From NCBI GenBank assembly GCA_052244495.1, contig JBQPXH010000002.1: 64,000 nucleotides of DNA. One strand, 5' to 3'. The translations under genes were made by a program, and so were the position numbers. The DNA is from Cereibacter_A sp052244495. GTDB taxonomy: Bacteria; Pseudomonadota; Alphaproteobacteria; Rhodobacterales; Rhodobacteraceae. Below, piece by piece: positions 51,766 to 61,229 of this stretch. Below the pieces are notes generated by a model that saw only the letters and a list, made by a program, of their open reading frames with translations, was not told the DNA's origin and did not search any database. Position 1 is the stretch's first letter, and each line of letters starts with the position of its first letter.

Positions 51766-54309
51766 ATGTCGCGTTACGATCCCGCTGCAACCGAAAGCCG
51801 CTGGCAAGCCGCCTGGGACGAGGCGGGCGTCTTCACGGCGCGGCACGATCCCTCTCGCCCGAAATACTATGTGCTCGAGATGTTCCCCTATCCGTCGGGG
51901 CGCATCCACATGGGCCATGTCCGCAACTACACGATGGGCGACGTGGTGGCGCGGCAGAAGGCCGCCGCGGGCTATTCGGTGCTGCATCCGATGGGCTGGG
52001 ACGCCTTCGGGATGCCGGCCGAGAACGCCGCGATGGAACGGGGCGGCCATCCCAAGGACTGGACCTACGGCAACATCGCCGACATGCGCGCGCAGATGAA
52101 GCCGCTGGGCCTGTCGATCGACTGGAGCCGCGAGTTCGCGACCTGCGATCCGGAATACTACGGGCAGCAGCAGGCCATGTTCATCGACATGATGGAGGCG
52201 GGCCTCATCTACCGCAAGAATGCGGTGGTGAACTGGGACCCGGTCGACATGACGGTGCTGGCGAACGAGCAGGTGATCGACGGCAAGGGCTGGCGGTCGA
52301 ACGCGCCGGTCGAGCGGCGGGAACTCACGCAGTGGTTCTTCCGGATCTCTGATTATGCGGGCGAGCTGCTGGAGGCGCTGGACGGGCTGAAGGATTGGCC
52401 CGAGAAGGTGCGGCTGATGCAGGCCAACTGGATCGGCAAGTCGCGGGGCTTGCAGTTCGCCTTCTCGACCGTTGGCGCGCCGGACGGCTTCGACCGGCTC
52501 GAGGTCTACACGACGCGGCCCGACACGCTGATGGGCGCGTCCTTCGCCGCCATCTCTCCCGATCACCCGCTGGCGAAGCACCTGGAGCGGCACGATGCCG
52601 GCGTCGCCGAGTTCGTGGCCGAGTGCCGCCGCGTCGGCACTTCGGAAGAGGCGCTGGAGAAGGCGGAGAAAAAGGGTTTCGACACGGGCATCCGCGTGCG
52701 CCATCCCTTCGATACCGCGTGGGAGCTGCCGGTCTACATCGCGAACTTCATCCTGATGGACTACGGCACCGGCGCGATCTTCGGCTGCCCGGCCCATGAC
52801 CAGCGCGACTTCGAATTCGCCACGAAGTATGGCCTGCCGATCCCTCCGGTCTTCGTGGCCGAAGGCGCAGAGGAGGCGCCGCTGGCCGAGGCCTTCGTGC
52901 CGATGAAATCCGAGCGCGTGCGCTACATCCGCGGATTCGCGGGCGCCGAGGTCCAGACCGGCGAGGAAGGCGTCGCCGCCGCCATCGACTTCTGCGAATC
53001 GCAGGGCGTGGGCCGGGGCGTCACCAACTACCGCCTGCGCGACTGGGGCATCAGCCGCCAGCGCTACTGGGGCTGCCCGATCCCGGTCATCCACTGCGAG
53101 ACCTGCGGCGTGGTGGCCGAGTCCAAGGAGAACCTGCCGGTCCGCCTGCCCGATGATGTGACCTTCGACGTTCCCGGCAACCCGCTCGACCGCCATCCGA
53201 CGTGGCGCGACTGCACCTGCCCGAAGTGCGGCGCGAAGGCCCGGCGCGAGACCGACACGATGGACACCTTTGTCGATTCGAGCTGGTACTACGCGCGCTT
53301 TACCGCGCCGCGGGCGGCGACGCCCACCGATGCCGAGGAAGCCGATTACTGGATGAACGTCGACCAGTATATCGGCGGCATCGAGCACGCGATCCTGCAC
53401 CTGCTCTATTCGCGCTTCTTCGCGCGCGCGATGCAGAAGACGGGGCACCTGCCCGCGAAGGCGATCGAGCCGTTCAATGCGCTGTTCACGCAAGGCATGG
53501 TCACGCACGAGATCTACCTGACCCGCGACGCGGCGGGTCGGCCGGTCTATCACCTGCCCGAGGACGTGACCGAAGGGAAGCTGGCCGACGGCACGCCGGT
53601 CGAGATCATCCCCTCGGCCAAGATGTCGAAATCGAAGAAGAACGTCGTCGACCCGATGAACATCATCGCCCAGTTCGGCGCCGACACGGCGCGCTGGTTC
53701 GTGATGTCGGACAGCCCGCCCGAGCGGGACGTGGAATGGACGGCCTCGGGTGCCGAGGCGGCCTCGAAGCACCTTGCGCGGGTCTGGCGTCTCGCCGACG
53801 AGATCTCTCGGGCTGACGGAGCTGCGACGGCCGAGGACGGGGCGCTGCAAAAGGCGCAGGCGCGGGCCATCGCCGAGGTGACCCAGGGTATCGAGGGCTT
53901 CGCCTTCAACAAGGCCATCGCCAAGCTCTACGAATTCACCAACACGCTGTCGCGCTCGGCGGCGGGCGCCGAGGCAAAGAAGGCCGCCATGCGGGTCATG
54001 GCGCAGCTCATGTCGCCGATGGTGCCGCACCTGGCCGAGGAGGTCTGGGCCATGCTCGGCGGCGAGGGGCTGGTGGCGCAGGCGGCCTGGCCCGTGGCCG
54101 ATCCCGCGCTGCTCGTGGACGACACGGTGACGCTGCCGATCCAGGTCAACGGCAAGCGGCGCGCCGAAATCACGGTGCCGAAGGAGATGGCCGCTTCCGA
54201 GGTTGAAAAGCTGGTGCTGGCGGACGAAGCTGTGCAGCGGGCGCTCGGGGGCGCCGCTCCGAAGAAGCTCATCGTCGTGCCGGGTCGCATCGTCAATGTC
54301 GTCCTCTGA
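51766..54309 (+). CDS. leuS: Leucyl-tRNA synthetase
   Basis: Class I aminoacyl-tRNA synthetase, 847 aa. The HIGH motif appears as HMGH (residues 48-51) in PYPSGRIHMGHVRNY and the KMSKS loop is exact (619-623). Between them lie the editing (CP1) domain, with TTRPDTLMG, and the zinc-type cysteines CETCG and CTCPKCG. The C-terminal anticodon and appended domains are complete. Its last 14 bp overlap the lptE start, so translation is coupled. Confidence 0.98.
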   Translation: MSRYDPAATESRWQAAWDEAGVFTARHDPSRPKYYVLEMFPYPSGRIHMGHVRNYTMGDVVARQKAAAGYSVLHPMGWDAFGMPAENAAMERGGHPKDWTYGNIADMRAQMKPLGLSIDWSREFATCDPEYYGQQQAMFIDMMEAGLIYRKNAVVNWDPVDMTVLANEQVIDGKGWRSNAPVERRELTQWFFRISDYAGELLEALDGLKDWPEKVRLMQANWIGKSRGLQFAFSTVGAPDGFDRLEVYTTRPDTLMGASFAAISPDHPLAKHLERHDAGVAEFVAECRRVGTSEEALEKAEKKGFDTGIRVRHPFDTAWELPVYIANFILMDYGTGAIFGCPAHDQRDFEFATKYGLPIPPVFVAEGAEEAPLAEAFVPMKSERVRYIRGFAGAEVQTGEEGVAAAIDFCESQGVGRGVTNYRLRDWGISRQRYWGCPIPVIHCETCGVVAESKENLPVRLPDDVTFDVPGNPLDRHPTWRDCTCPKCGAKARRETDTMDTFVDSSWYYARFTAPRAATPTDAEEADYWMNVDQYIGGIEHAILHLLYSRFFARAMQKTGHLPAKAIEPFNALFTQGMVTHEIYLTRDAAGRPVYHLPEDVTEGKLADGTPVEIIPSAKMSKSKKNVVDPMNIIAQFGADTARWFVMSDSPPERDVEWTASGAEAASKHLARVWRLADEISRADGAATAEDGALQKAQARAIAEVTQGIEGFAFNKAIAKLYEFTNTLSRSAAGAEAKKAAMRVMAQLMSPMVPHLAEEVWAMLGGEGLVAQAAWPVADPALLVDDTVTLPIQVNGKRRAEITVPKEMAASEVEKLVLADEAVQRALGGAAPKKLIVVPGRIVNVVL

Positions 54310-54784
54310 CCGCCGCACCTTCGTTTTCGCAGCCCTGGCGCTGGCCGGCTGCGGCTTCCGCCCGGCCTACGGTCCGGGCGGGCCGGCCGAGACGCTGCAG
54401 GGTGCGATCCGCGTCGCCGATCCGACCGACAAGAACGGATTCGACCTCGTCGAACGGCTCGAGGAACGGATCGGCCGCCCCGAGGCTCCGCGTTTCGATC
54501 TGCGATACCGGATTTTGACCGACATCGACAGCGTGGGTATCACGAGCGCAAACTCGATCACCCGCTACAACCTGACCGGCCGAATCGCCTTTACGGTCGA
54601 AGATCGCACCACGGGCGAGGTGGTCGAAAGCGGAACGGTCGCCAACTTTACCTCCTGGTCGGCGACAGGATCGACCGTGGCGGCGCTGGTGGCCGAAGAG
54701 GATGCGAAATACCGGCTGATGCGCATCCTTGCCGACCAGATCGTGACCCAGCTGATCGCGACCTCCGGGCGCTGGCTCGCATGA
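54296..54784 (+). CDS. lptE: LPS-assembly lipoprotein LptE
   Basis: A 162-aa outer-membrane lipoprotein that plugs LptD during LPS insertion. The signal ends in the lipobox LAGC, then GFRPAYGP, the usual beginning of mature LptE. Predicted two-helix/four-strand layout with ITRYNLTGRIAFTVEDRTTGEVV and ending in a helix (ILADQIVTQLIAT). The assignment is supported by position between leuS and holA, the standard lptE location in many proteobacteria. Overlaps leuS by 14 bp and holA by 4 bp. Confidence 0.88.
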   Translation: MSSSDRRTFVFAALALAGCGFRPAYGPGGPAETLQGAIRVADPTDKNGFDLVERLEERIGRPEAPRFDLRYRILTDIDSVGITSANSITRYNLTGRIAFTVEDRTTGEVVESGTVANFTSWSATGSTVAALVAEEDAKYRLMRILADQIVTQLIATSGRWLA

Positions 54785-55773
54785 TCCTCCGCGGCGCCGA
54801 GGCCGTGCGCTATCTTGCAAAGCCCGATCCCTCGCGCGCGGGTCTGCTGATCTTCGGGCAGGATGCCATGCGCGTAGCGCTGAAGCGGCAGGAAGCGGTG
54901 CTGGGGCTGATTGGCCCCGAGGGCGCGGCCGAGATGCGTCTCAGCCGACTGCCGGCATCCGACCTTCGACGCGATCCGGCAGCTCTCATGGATGCCATGA
55001 CGGCAAAAGGCTTTTTCGACGGACCTCGTGCCGTGCTGGTCGAAGAGGCGGCCGACGGGCTCTCCGACCTGATCGGACGCGTCCTGAAGGAGTGGCGGCC
55101 CGGCGATGCGCAGGTGGTGGTGACCGCAGGGGGCCTCACCGGCCGGTCGTCGCTGAAAAAGCTCTTCGAGGCGCATCCGAACGCGGTCTGCATCGGCCTC
55201 TACGACGATCCCCCGACGCGGGAAGAGATCGACACGATGCTGCGGCAGGCCGGTCTCGGGCAGGTCGAACCGGCGGCAATGGCCGGGCTCACGGCGCTTT
55301 CGCGCGATCTCGACCCCGGTGATTTCCGGCAGACGGTCGACAAGCTCGCTCTCTACAAGCTGGGCGACGCCACCCCGCTTTCGGTCGCAGACCTCGCCGC
55401 GATGGCGCCCGCCTCGATCGAGGCCGAGGTCGACGAAGTCGTTCATGCCGTGGCCGAGGGGCGGCGGACCGAGGTCGCGCCCCTCGTGCGCCGCCTCGAG
55501 GCGCAGGGGGTGAACGCCGTCGCGCTGTGCATCGGCGCGATGCGGCATTTCCGCAGCCTGCACCGGATGGCGGCCGGAGCGGAGGCCGCGCGCGGGGGCT
55601 TCAACCCGCGGCAGGAGCGGATGCAGCGTCAGGCCCGGCAATGGGGGGTCAACCGCCTCGAGGACGCTCTGGCGCTGCTGGTCGAGACGGATCTTTCGCT
55701 GCGCTCGGCCAGCCGTGCGCCGGCCATGGCGGTCATGGAACGCACGCTCATCCGGCTCTGCACCGTCCGCTGA
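54781..55773 (+). CDS. holA: DNA polymerase III subunit delta
   Basis: Clamp-loader subunit that opens the beta clamp, 330 aa. AAA+-like N-terminal domain without Walker A, with LLIFGQDAMRVALKRQ and the strand ARAVLVEEAADGL-like; the central region has LTGRSSLKKLFEAHPNAV and LSRDLDPGDFRQTVDKLALY. The C-terminal helical domain ends LSLRSASRAPAMAVMERTLIRLC, characteristic of HolA (final about 25 residues). ATG overlaps the lptE stop (ATGA). Last gene of the leuS-lptE-holA unit. Confidence 0.94.
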   Translation: MILRGAEAVRYLAKPDPSRAGLLIFGQDAMRVALKRQEAVLGLIGPEGAAEMRLSRLPASDLRRDPAALMDAMTAKGFFDGPRAVLVEEAADGLSDLIGRVLKEWRPGDAQVVVTAGGLTGRSSLKKLFEAHPNAVCIGLYDDPPTREEIDTMLRQAGLGQVEPAAMAGLTALSRDLDPGDFRQTVDKLALYKLGDATPLSVADLAAMAPASIEAEVDEVVHAVAEGRRTEVAPLVRRLEAQGVNAVALCIGAMRHFRSLHRMAAGAEAARGGFNPRQERMQRQARQWGVNRLEDALALLVETDLSLRSASRAPAMAVMERTLIRLCTVR

Positions 55774-55880
55774 CGTCCGGCTATCGCAGGTTCCGCCGGT
55801 AAAGCCACCACCGGGGGTGAATCGGCCGCAGGAACGTGCTAGATCCTGTGTCAGGCAGAACAAGAAACTCGGAGCAGACA

Positions 55881-56576
55881 ATGAACAGGCTTTTCCTGCT
55901 CGCCCTCGGGGCGGCGCTGGCGGCATCTCCGGCAGCGGCTCAGATGACAGGCGCGACCCTCGATTTCGGCCACTCCTTCTTTACCGAGGACGGCGACGTG
56001 GCCAAGACGAGCCTCGGCGGCAGTGCCGAATATGCGCTGGGGCCGAGCTTCGGGCTTCAGGGCGACCTTGGCTATGCGAAGCTGCACGGCATCGAGGACG
56101 ATGCGACATCGGTTGCCCTGCACGGCATGGTCTACGTGAACCCGGAAACCGCCATCGGTGCCTTCTACGGCATCGAGGAACTGGCCGGCGACAGCGTGGA
56201 CTTCTACGGCTTCGAGGTCGGCCAGAAAAGCGACCTGTTCGATGTCGAGGCCTATGTCGGCCGCGCCGACAATTCGGGTCTCACCGGCTCGATGATGGGG
56301 CTCGAGGGACGCGTGGCGCTTTCGAGCGGCTTCGGCGTGGGCGGCAAGCTCGATCATCTGGACATCGAGGGACTCGACACGACCCGCGTCGGTCTGACGG
56401 GTGACTACACGCTGCCGAACGGCCTCGCGCTGACGGCTGAGGTCGGGACGGTCAATGCCGACGACCTCGGTCTGGACGGATCGGAGCCCTATGTCGGCGT
56501 CGGCGCGCGCTTCGACTTCGGCCGCGGGTCGATGTTCAGCCGCCGGAACCTGACGGCTGTCGCTCCGGGCCTGTGA
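55881..56576 (+). CDS. Outer-membrane beta-barrel protein
   Basis: A 231-aa protein with a signal peptide (residues 1-20, ending PAAAQ) and alternating amphipathic strands rich in Gly, Asp, Val and Tyr. It resembles the small eight- to ten-strand barrels of alphaproteobacteria, without a clear named family. The final strand is SEPYVGVGARFDFGRGSMF followed by a short non-barrel tail; it does not end in Phe. A ribosome-binding GGAG precedes the ATG. The tail overlaps the convergent flavoprotein gene by 41 bp. Role unknown. Confidence 0.75.
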   Translation: MNRLFLLALGAALAASPAAAQMTGATLDFGHSFFTEDGDVAKTSLGGSAEYALGPSFGLQGDLGYAKLHGIEDDATSVALHGMVYVNPETAIGAFYGIEELAGDSVDFYGFEVGQKSDLFDVEAYVGRADNSGLTGSMMGLEGRVALSSGFGVGGKLDHLDIEGLDTTRVGLTGDYTLPNGLALTAEVGTVNADDLGLDGSEPYVGVGARFDFGRGSMFSRRNLTAVAPGL

Positions 56577-57729
56577 CGCAGGCCGCCGCGCGGCCGGCAT
56601 GGCGGCCGGTCGCGAGGCAGGCGGTGAGGAGGTAGCCGCCCGTCGGCGCCTCCCAGTCGAGCATCTCGCCGCAGGCGAAGATGCCGGGCAGCGCGCGGAG
56701 TTCGAGAGCGTCGGTAACGCTTGTGCGGGTGATGCCACCGGCGGTCGAGATCGCTTCGTCGAGGGGCCGGGGACCTTCCAGAGGAACCGGCAGCGACTTG
56801 AGCCGCGCCGCCAGCGCCGCGCCTTCCGGCATCGGGCGGCCGAACTCCTGCACCAGCGCCACCGCCACCGGCGCGAGGCCGAGTTTCCTCAGCCGGTTCA
56901 CGAGGCTGTCGCCGGATTTGCCCCGCCCGAGTCGGGCCTCGACCTCGGCAAGGGGCAGATCCGGCAGCAGATCCAGCGACAGCGGCGCACCGTCCCGAAG
57001 AAGCCGCGAGACGGCATAGATCCCGCCGCCCTCGAGTCCGCGTTCCGAAACGACGAACTCTCCCCGCTCGCGACGACCGCCGGCAAGAAGCGCAACACCC
57101 TTCACGGGCGAGCCGAAATGCCGCGCCATGTGCGGCGTCCAGGCAACCTGGAACCCCATGTTGGCAGGGCGAAACGGGGCGATGCCGACGCCGCGGGCAG
57201 CAAGCCACGGCGCCCAGGCCCCGTCCGAGCCGAGCCGGGACCAGCTCGCTCCGCCGAGAGCCAGCACCGCCACGCGCGGCGCGAGCTCGACCGGCCCGTC
57301 GGGAGTGGCGAACCGCAGCCCCTCGCCGAACCCTTCCCAACGCCAGCGCCTGCGGAACTCGACACCCAGTCCCGCAAGTCGCGCGACCCATGCCCGCAGG
57401 AGCGGAGAGGCTTTCATCGTTTCGGGGAAGATCCTGCCCGACGAGCCGGTGAAGACCGGCTGGCCGAGCGCTCGGCACCAGTCCTGCACTTCCTGTGGGC
57501 CGAAGGCGCCGATCATCGGCGACAGCCACTCGGAGGCTTCCTCGTACCGGGTGAGGAAGGTCTCCCGCGCTTCATCCTTGGTGATGTTCAGGCCCGACCG
57601 GCCTGCCATCAGCAGCTTCCGGCCGAGGCTGGGCTTTGCCTCGCAGACCACCGTCCGGCGACCGGCGCGCGCCAGTTCCTCGGCCGCCATGAGGCCTGCG
57701 GGGCCTCCGCCGATCACCAGTGCGTCCAT
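56536..57729 (-). CDS. YhiN/HI0933-family flavoprotein
   Basis: A 397-aa FAD-binding protein with the N-terminal dinucleotide motif VIGGGPAGLMAAEELARAG, then the family-specific LGRKLLMAGRSGLNIT and VFTGSSGRIFPETMKASPLLRAW, and the C-terminal second FAD motif TAGGITRTSVTDAL...ALPGIFACGEMLDWEAPTGGYLLTACLATG (in parts, residues 320-372). This matches the HI0933-like group, and more narrowly the subgroup annotated as TIGR03862. Physiological substrate unknown. The start at 57729 begins the FAD motif. Convergent 41-bp overlap with the barrel protein. Confidence 0.88.
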   Translation of the reverse strand: MDALVIGGGPAGLMAAEELARAGRRTVVCEAKPSLGRKLLMAGRSGLNITKDEARETFLTRYEEASEWLSPMIGAFGPQEVQDWCRALGQPVFTGSSGRIFPETMKASPLLRAWVARLAGLGVEFRRRWRWEGFGEGLRFATPDGPVELAPRVAVLALGGASWSRLGSDGAWAPWLAARGVGIAPFRPANMGFQVAWTPHMARHFGSPVKGVALLAGGRRERGEFVVSERGLEGGGIYAVSRLLRDGAPLSLDLLPDLPLAEVEARLGRGKSGDSLVNRLRKLGLAPVAVALVQEFGRPMPEGAALAARLKSLPVPLEGPRPLDEAISTAGGITRTSVTDALELRALPGIFACGEMLDWEAPTGGYLLTACLATGRHAGRAAACVTGPERQPSGSGG

Positions 57730-57914
57730 CTGCCGTTCCGTTCCGCCTCGCGCAGCCTCGCCATAGCCGCCCGGAGGAGAGAGGCGCAAGCAGAACGCGG
57801 CGACCTTTCGGCCGCCGCGCTCCTTCATGCTCTGCCCGGAGGATCCGGAAGAACCCTTGCCGGTTCATCGTCGGCAGGCCGCAAACCTGCTGCCACGGAG
57901 CCCGCGGCAGCCGG

Positions 57915-60332
57915 TCAGTAGCTCGGATCCGGCAGCAGCCGGACGTTGGGCCACGGCCGCGCATCCGTACAGGGCGCGAGCGCCACGGCCGACGTTTCAT
58001 AGTGCTCTGCGCCATAGATGTGCATGTCGCCGGAGCCGTCCGCATAGGCATGGGTGGACGGGTTCGAGAACTTCGCCGCCACGTCGAACATCGGGTAGAG
58101 CGACCACGCGGCATCCCAGTTCTGGTGCTTCGCGATGTTCGGCGCGCAGTAGACCTCGATCCCGTCGATGAAGGCATAGATCCAGTCGCGGTCGACGTAG
58201 GCCGCGTATTCGTGGATCTGCGAATAGGCGTCGAAGCTCTCGAAGCCCAGCCTGCGCAGGTCGAACTTCAGCGGCGCGCGGGTCTGGACCGAGAGTGAGC
58301 CATAGGCGCCCGAGTGTCCGGTGCAGGTCGACCAGCCGCCGTCGGGCCAGGTGCCGTAGATCCCGTTGAAATGCTCGAAGATGTCGAACTCCGGCGGCCA
58401 GCCGTCCGCGAGCAGCCAGAAGGCCGGCCAGGAGAACTGGCGGCTGGCCGTGACGCATTTCGCCGTCCAGACGCCGGTCTTGCCGCGCCATTCAGGAAGG
58501 TCCTGCGCGATGAGCGCCGAGGCCTGATGGTAGAAGATCCGGTCGACATTGCTCACCGTGACCTGCACCGGCTCGGGCAGACGGCACGAGCGCAGGCGGA
58601 TCGCCGTCCGGCCCTGCTGGTCTGTGACGCGGGCGTGCGGCTCGCAGCATTGGACGGGCCAGACGTCGGCATTCATGTAGAGGCCGACCTCGCCATTGCC
58701 GTCCTGCGTGTAGCCATGGGCGAGCCTCGAGCGCCAGCAGCGCGTGCCCGACCCGGCATTGCCCACGAAGCCGGTGTCGGACCATTGCACTGTGGAGGCG
58801 TCGAGACTGGCCCTCGGGCTGCCCGTGACCGTCAGGCGCATCGGCGGCCGGTGGCGGGGCAGGATCGAAGGCAGCGCGTTCACCGCTCCGTCCCTGATCT
58901 CGATGTAGCCGGATACCGGCACGGCGCTGCGCCAGCCGCCCATGTCCGTGGCGATCGCGAAGGCGACCTTGTTGCCTGCGATCCGGCCATACTGCATGTC
59001 CACCGTCAGCCAGAGCTCCTGATCGTCGCCCGGCCGCCACACCGGCCAGTAGTCGCCGAGCCAGAGAAGCTGGTTGGCGCCGACGTTGATGCCTCCGCCG
59101 CTTACATTCGTGACGGTGGGGCGCCCGATCGCGGTCATGCGGATCGGCTGGTCGGCGGTCACCTTGATATAGGCGTAGCGCTGCCCCGGCGGGACGAAGA
59201 CGGTCTTCGTTGCCAGGTCGTCGTAGGCGATGACGGGCATGGGAAGCGTGCCGAGAAGGTCCCACGGGTTGGGTTCGACCGTCGTCTCCACCGGCGTCGC
59301 GGCGACCGCAACCGGCGCGGCGGAACTGCCGCCGAACGCCCACGAGAACTGCTGGCACCGGACGGTGGCGGTGCCGCCGCCCGAGCCACCGCAGATCCCT
59401 GCCAATCCGCCGGTCGTGATGGGGGTCGCATCCGCCAGGGTGCCGGTCCATGCTGCGGGCTCGTCCGTGCTCGGCGCCCAGGCCTTCCAGGACAACTCCG
59501 CCCCGATGAGCCGGACGCGCAGCCAGTAGTCGCCCGATGCCGCGCGGGGGAAGGCGAGGTTCGACAGAATCGTCGCAGTGCCCGCGTTGAACCGGACCAC
59601 CTGCATCGAGGGTCCCGCTCCGTTGTTGTTGAACATCACCCGATAGCCGCTTTCGGTGCCGGCGCCGCCGGATGCGCGCAGGGCGATGCCGGCATACCCT
59701 GCCGATTCGGAAAAGGTGAAGAGCGCCAGCGCCTCGACGTCGGTCGTTCCGTTCAGCGCATCGCAGGCGAGCAGCGAGCGGGCGGTGCTCGTCGGTTGCG
59801 ATTGCAGGCAGCCGCCCGTTTCGATCCAGGCAAGCGCATTCCACGCCGGTGTCCAGCCGGCCGGCGCTTCACCCGTGTCCGCGTCAAAGAAGGCCGCCGT
59901 CACCGGTGTCTCCACCGCACCCCCTTCGAGTTCGGCAATCCGACCGAGAGCCGCGGTGAGGCTGTTGCCGAGCTGATCCACCGCTGACTGCATCCCTTGC
60001 AGCCGTAGGTCGAGCGCCGCATCGCCCGCGATGCTGCTGCCGCTCACGGTGTCGATGCGCGCGGAAAGCGCGGTGTCGCTGCAGGTGCTGCTTTCGGCAA
60101 TGCCCGGTAGCGCCGTCTCCAGCGCGAGGAGGCGCGTCAGCAGGAGGGCGCTTTCCTCGGAGGCGTGAGTCTCCAGCGTCAGGACCTCGGCCTTCAGACC
60201 GTCGATCCGCGCCACGAGATCCGCGGCCTGCTGGCCGGAGGTCTGGATGTAGGTTGCCAGATGCCCTTCGAGGGCGGCGACCTTGTTGGAGAGCGCGTCG
60301 AGCAGGGGTGTGATGTCGGGATCGATTGCCAT
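57915..60332 (-). CDS. Tail-fibre-like protein with C-terminal GH16 domain
   Basis: A large 805-aa protein. Residues 10-150 alternate heptad helices (LDALSNKVAALEGHLATYI, LLLTRLLALETALPGIAES), like the trimeric stalks of phage fibres. Residues 155-330 look like a beta-sandwich/lectin domain (SESAGYAGIALRASGG). The C-terminal 260 residues resemble glycoside hydrolase family 16, with E648-F-D650-I-F-E653 matching the ExDx(x)E catalytic motif, preceded by SWPAFWLLADGWPP. There is no signal peptide. The start at 60332 follows AGAGGAACCGCA. Substrate probably a beta-glucan or galactan, not determinable. No phage structural genes are adjacent; a cell-surface, secreted or prophage-relic origin is possible. 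Confidence 0.75.
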   Translation of the reverse strand: MAIDPDITPLLDALSNKVAALEGHLATYIQTSGQQAADLVARIDGLKAEVLTLETHASEESALLLTRLLALETALPGIAESSTCSDTALSARIDTVSGSSIAGDAALDLRLQGMQSAVDQLGNSLTAALGRIAELEGGAVETPVTAAFFDADTGEAPAGWTPAWNALAWIETGGCLQSQPTSTARSLLACDALNGTTDVEALALFTFSESAGYAGIALRASGGAGTESGYRVMFNNNGAGPSMQVVRFNAGTATILSNLAFPRAASGDYWLRVRLIGAELSWKAWAPSTDEPAAWTGTLADATPITTGGLAGICGGSGGGTATVRCQQFSWAFGGSSAAPVAVAATPVETTVEPNPWDLLGTLPMPVIAYDDLATKTVFVPPGQRYAYIKVTADQPIRMTAIGRPTVTNVSGGGINVGANQLLWLGDYWPVWRPGDDQELWLTVDMQYGRIAGNKVAFAIATDMGGWRSAVPVSGYIEIRDGAVNALPSILPRHRPPMRLTVTGSPRASLDASTVQWSDTGFVGNAGSGTRCWRSRLAHGYTQDGNGEVGLYMNADVWPVQCCEPHARVTDQQGRTAIRLRSCRLPEPVQVTVSNVDRIFYHQASALIAQDLPEWRGKTGVWTAKCVTASRQFSWPAFWLLADGWPPEFDIFEHFNGIYGTWPDGGWSTCTGHSGAYGSLSVQTRAPLKFDLRRLGFESFDAYSQIHEYAAYVDRDWIYAFIDGIEVYCAPNIAKHQNWDAAWSLYPMFDVAAKFSNPSTHAYADGSGDMHIYGAEHYETSAVALAPCTDARPWPNVRLLPDPSY

Positions 60333-60959
60333 TGCGGTTCCTCTGATGGATCGGACGCCGCCCGAGCGGCGCCCTCCGTCAAAGCGTGATCGCTTCCGGA
60401 CATTGAGATTCCCGAACCTGACCGTGCGCTGCCGCGCCATTCGGCGCCGAGGAGCCTGCGCGGGAAGTGGCCAGGAAGTGTGGCGAGGTGGCCGACGTTG
60501 CTGCTGCCGTGAGCGGCAGGGCTACGCCGCCCCTTTCCCGTCGGGCGGTGAGCACGCATCTCCGGGGCCTTCGGTCAAGCCGGAAGAAGAGCGACTTGCG
60601 CCATGTACCGGGCAGCAGGATGCCCGCGAGCTGTCATGGGGTTTTCCGGCAGGTTCCGCCTTGACCGATGGTGACCCCGGCAGGACGCCGCAACCCGAGG
60701 CAATGCAGGCACTTGCGAGGTAAACGACCCGAGGGCGGACGCACCGCTGATCAATGGGTTGCGAGTGGCGATGTAAACGCAGAGCCGATGATCCGCTCGG
60801 CAATCCGATCGTCGGTCGGCGCTCGCTTGCGCCCTTTTGTGCCTTTGCTTTTCAGGACATCATATATCTGATAACAGAAAACGCCGATGAACCCGGACGC
60901 CGGGGCGCGGATTCGGCTCCCGCGCGCAAAGCAACTTCATCCACATAAGGAGAAGCAAC
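60333..60959. other. 627-bp region without recognisable genes
   Basis: Between the GH16-type gene (minus) and the 71-aa gene (plus). The left part is GC-rich with no convincing frame. From about 60835 the sequence turns AT-rich (CATATATCTGATAACAG), marking the probable promoter of the 60960 gene. The composition change marks the start of the accessory right end. Confidence 0.5.
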
Positions 60960-61175
60960 ATGCCGTTGCTCACCGCTTGGCGCCCTCGCGGCGACAATCT
61001 GGATGGTCCTGTTCTGACGTGCCAGATCCCTGGACCTCTCGCCGTCATGTTCATGGACCCCACCTTGGCCTACCAGGTGGAAGGGACTGACATCGAGGAG
61101 GCTGGCCTGCTCGACCACGATCAACTTGTGCGATGCGCGTTGAACTGGTCGTACTCGGGGCGCTGCCTCATGTGA
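60960..61175 (+). CDS. Hypothetical 71-aa protein
   Basis: An unrecognised small protein with an excellent ribosome-binding site (AAGGAG, 6 nt from the ATG). Moderately hydrophobic, with LLTAWRPRGDNLDGPVLTCQ near the start and DIEEAGLLDHDQLVRCALNW near the end; three Cys. No signal peptide or membrane helix. An AT-rich promoter-like region lies upstream and a perfect 12-bp-stem hairpin begins 8 bp after the stop, supporting a real transcription unit. Codon use is less GC-biased than core genes, in keeping with acquired DNA. Confidence 0.6.
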   Translation: MPLLTAWRPRGDNLDGPVLTCQIPGPLAVMFMDPTLAYQVEGTDIEEAGLLDHDQLVRCALNWSYSGRCLM

Positions 61176-61182
61176 TGGATCC

Positions 61183-61209
61183 GTTCGGCGGCGACCTTCG
61201 CCGCCGAAC
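61183..61209 (+). terminator. Strong hairpin after the 71-aa gene
   Basis: GTTCGGCGGCGA-CCT-TCGCCGCCGAAC: a perfect 12-bp stem 8 bp after the stop. There is no T-run, so it may be a Rho-assisted end or an RNA-stabilising structure. Confidence 0.55.
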
Positions 61210-61229
61210 CTTAGCGCGGTCCCTTAGGA

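Noticed and set aside
51640..54318. An 892-codon minus-strand frame opposite leuS
   Set aside because: It is the shadow of leuS, which has exact HMGH and KMSKS motifs.
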